Shown in pieces: positions 63,795-64,000 of a DNA stretch of 64,000 nt; the first letter of the stretch is position 1, and every line of letters begins with the position of its first letter. The DNA is from Roseicyclus marinus. Lineage in GTDB: Bacteria > Pseudomonadota > Alphaproteobacteria > Rhodobacterales > Rhodobacteraceae. Location: NCBI RefSeq assembly GCF_036322625.1, contig NZ_AP027266.1, positions 65,001-129,000 of the forward strand, given 5' to 3'. The notes below the pieces were generated by a model. That model did not search any database and was not told where the DNA came from. It worked only from the letters and a program-made list of their open reading frames with translations. Position numbers and translations under genes: made by a program.

Positions 63795-64000
63795 TCAGAG
63801 GAAGAGGGAGACGTTGTTGCGCAGGATGATTTCGACCGCGTAGAGGCCGAGGATCACGATCAAGGGCGCGAGATCGAGGCCGCCCATCATCGGCAGGCGG
63901 CGGCGGAGCGGGCCATAGACCGGTTCGAGCATCCGGTTCAGCCCGTCCCAGAGCTGTGCCACGAGCGGTTGGCGGAGGTTGAGGACGCCGAAATTGATCA
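63795..64000 (-). CDS. YggT family protein, C-terminal part
   Basis: A partial gene cut by the right edge of the window; about 68 codons remain. The readable end, LVAQLWDGLNRMLEPVYGPL, then LAPLIVILGLYAVEIIL and RNNVSLFL, matches the second YggT membrane segment. The family consists of small membrane proteins of unclear function. Confidence 0.85.
   Translation of the reverse strand, partial: INFGVLNLRQPLVAQLWDGLNRMLEPVYGPLRRRLPMMGGLDLAPLIVILGLYAVEIILRNNVSLFL

Overview
The window is high-GC chromosomal DNA of an alphaproteobacterium, almost certainly a Rhodobacterales member (Rhodobacter/Roseobacter type). The markers are an rrn operon ending 23S-5S-tRNA-fMet, a RegB/RegA/Sco redox cluster, hemD next to an alphaproteobacterial Mic60 gene and a HemY-like gene, glnK-amtB, the alphaproteobacterial AddB/AddA pair, and a LexA box of the alphaproteobacterial form GTTC-N7-GTTC.

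Layout. 1-2749: 3' part of 23S rRNA, 5S rRNA and initiator tRNA-fMet. About 2850-16310 is an accessory block between tRNA-fMet and tRNA-Thr(CGT). It starts with an IS3-family element split by an IS110-family element. It continues with a probable operon for uptake and oxidation of an alcohol or polyol (zinc alcohol dehydrogenase, solute-binding protein, two permeases, two ATPases), divergent from an AcoR-like regulator. It ends with an HGGxSTG-type small protein and a second, intact IS3-family element.

16364-31585 is core: tRNA-Thr, the HemY-like/Mic60/hemD cluster, tsaD-gpsA-EVE protein, a DUF2853 protein, ahcY, an HD hydrolase and a GNAT enzyme, a lipoprotein, regA, sco (senC), regB and a PAS-domain protein. 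31634-40589 is a tightly overlapping operon, tsaE-amgK-murU-addB-addA, followed by trxA. It mixes tRNA t6A synthesis, cell-wall sugar recycling, recombination repair and redox. 40645-50667 holds a class A penicillin-binding protein, glnK-amtB, trhO, pncA, a YeeE/YedE-type transporter, a THUMP RNA methyltransferase, and efp with its lysylation enzyme epmA.

50668-52786 stands out. An AT-rich gene for a stand-alone reverse transcriptase of the UG/Abi (defence) type sits just downstream of epmA, where relatives often carry epmB. It is preceded by a perfect 14-bp palindrome and a G/T-rich, C-poor tract. This is the best candidate for an undescribed system in the window.

52787-64000 returns to core-like genes: a ParB-domain protein, an MltB-type lytic transglycosylase, a glutathionyl-hydroquinone reductase, a CGNR zinc-finger protein, a small conserved protein, a D-glutamate utilisation cluster (dgcN-dgcA-D-amino-acid aminotransferase), an RTX-repeat protein, a solitary SOS-controlled imuB and the C-terminal end of a YggT protein. 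Two families of short intergenic repeats recur through the core part: 20-bp palindromes, and hairpins joined to a CTTCATCTT/CCAAATA-like block.
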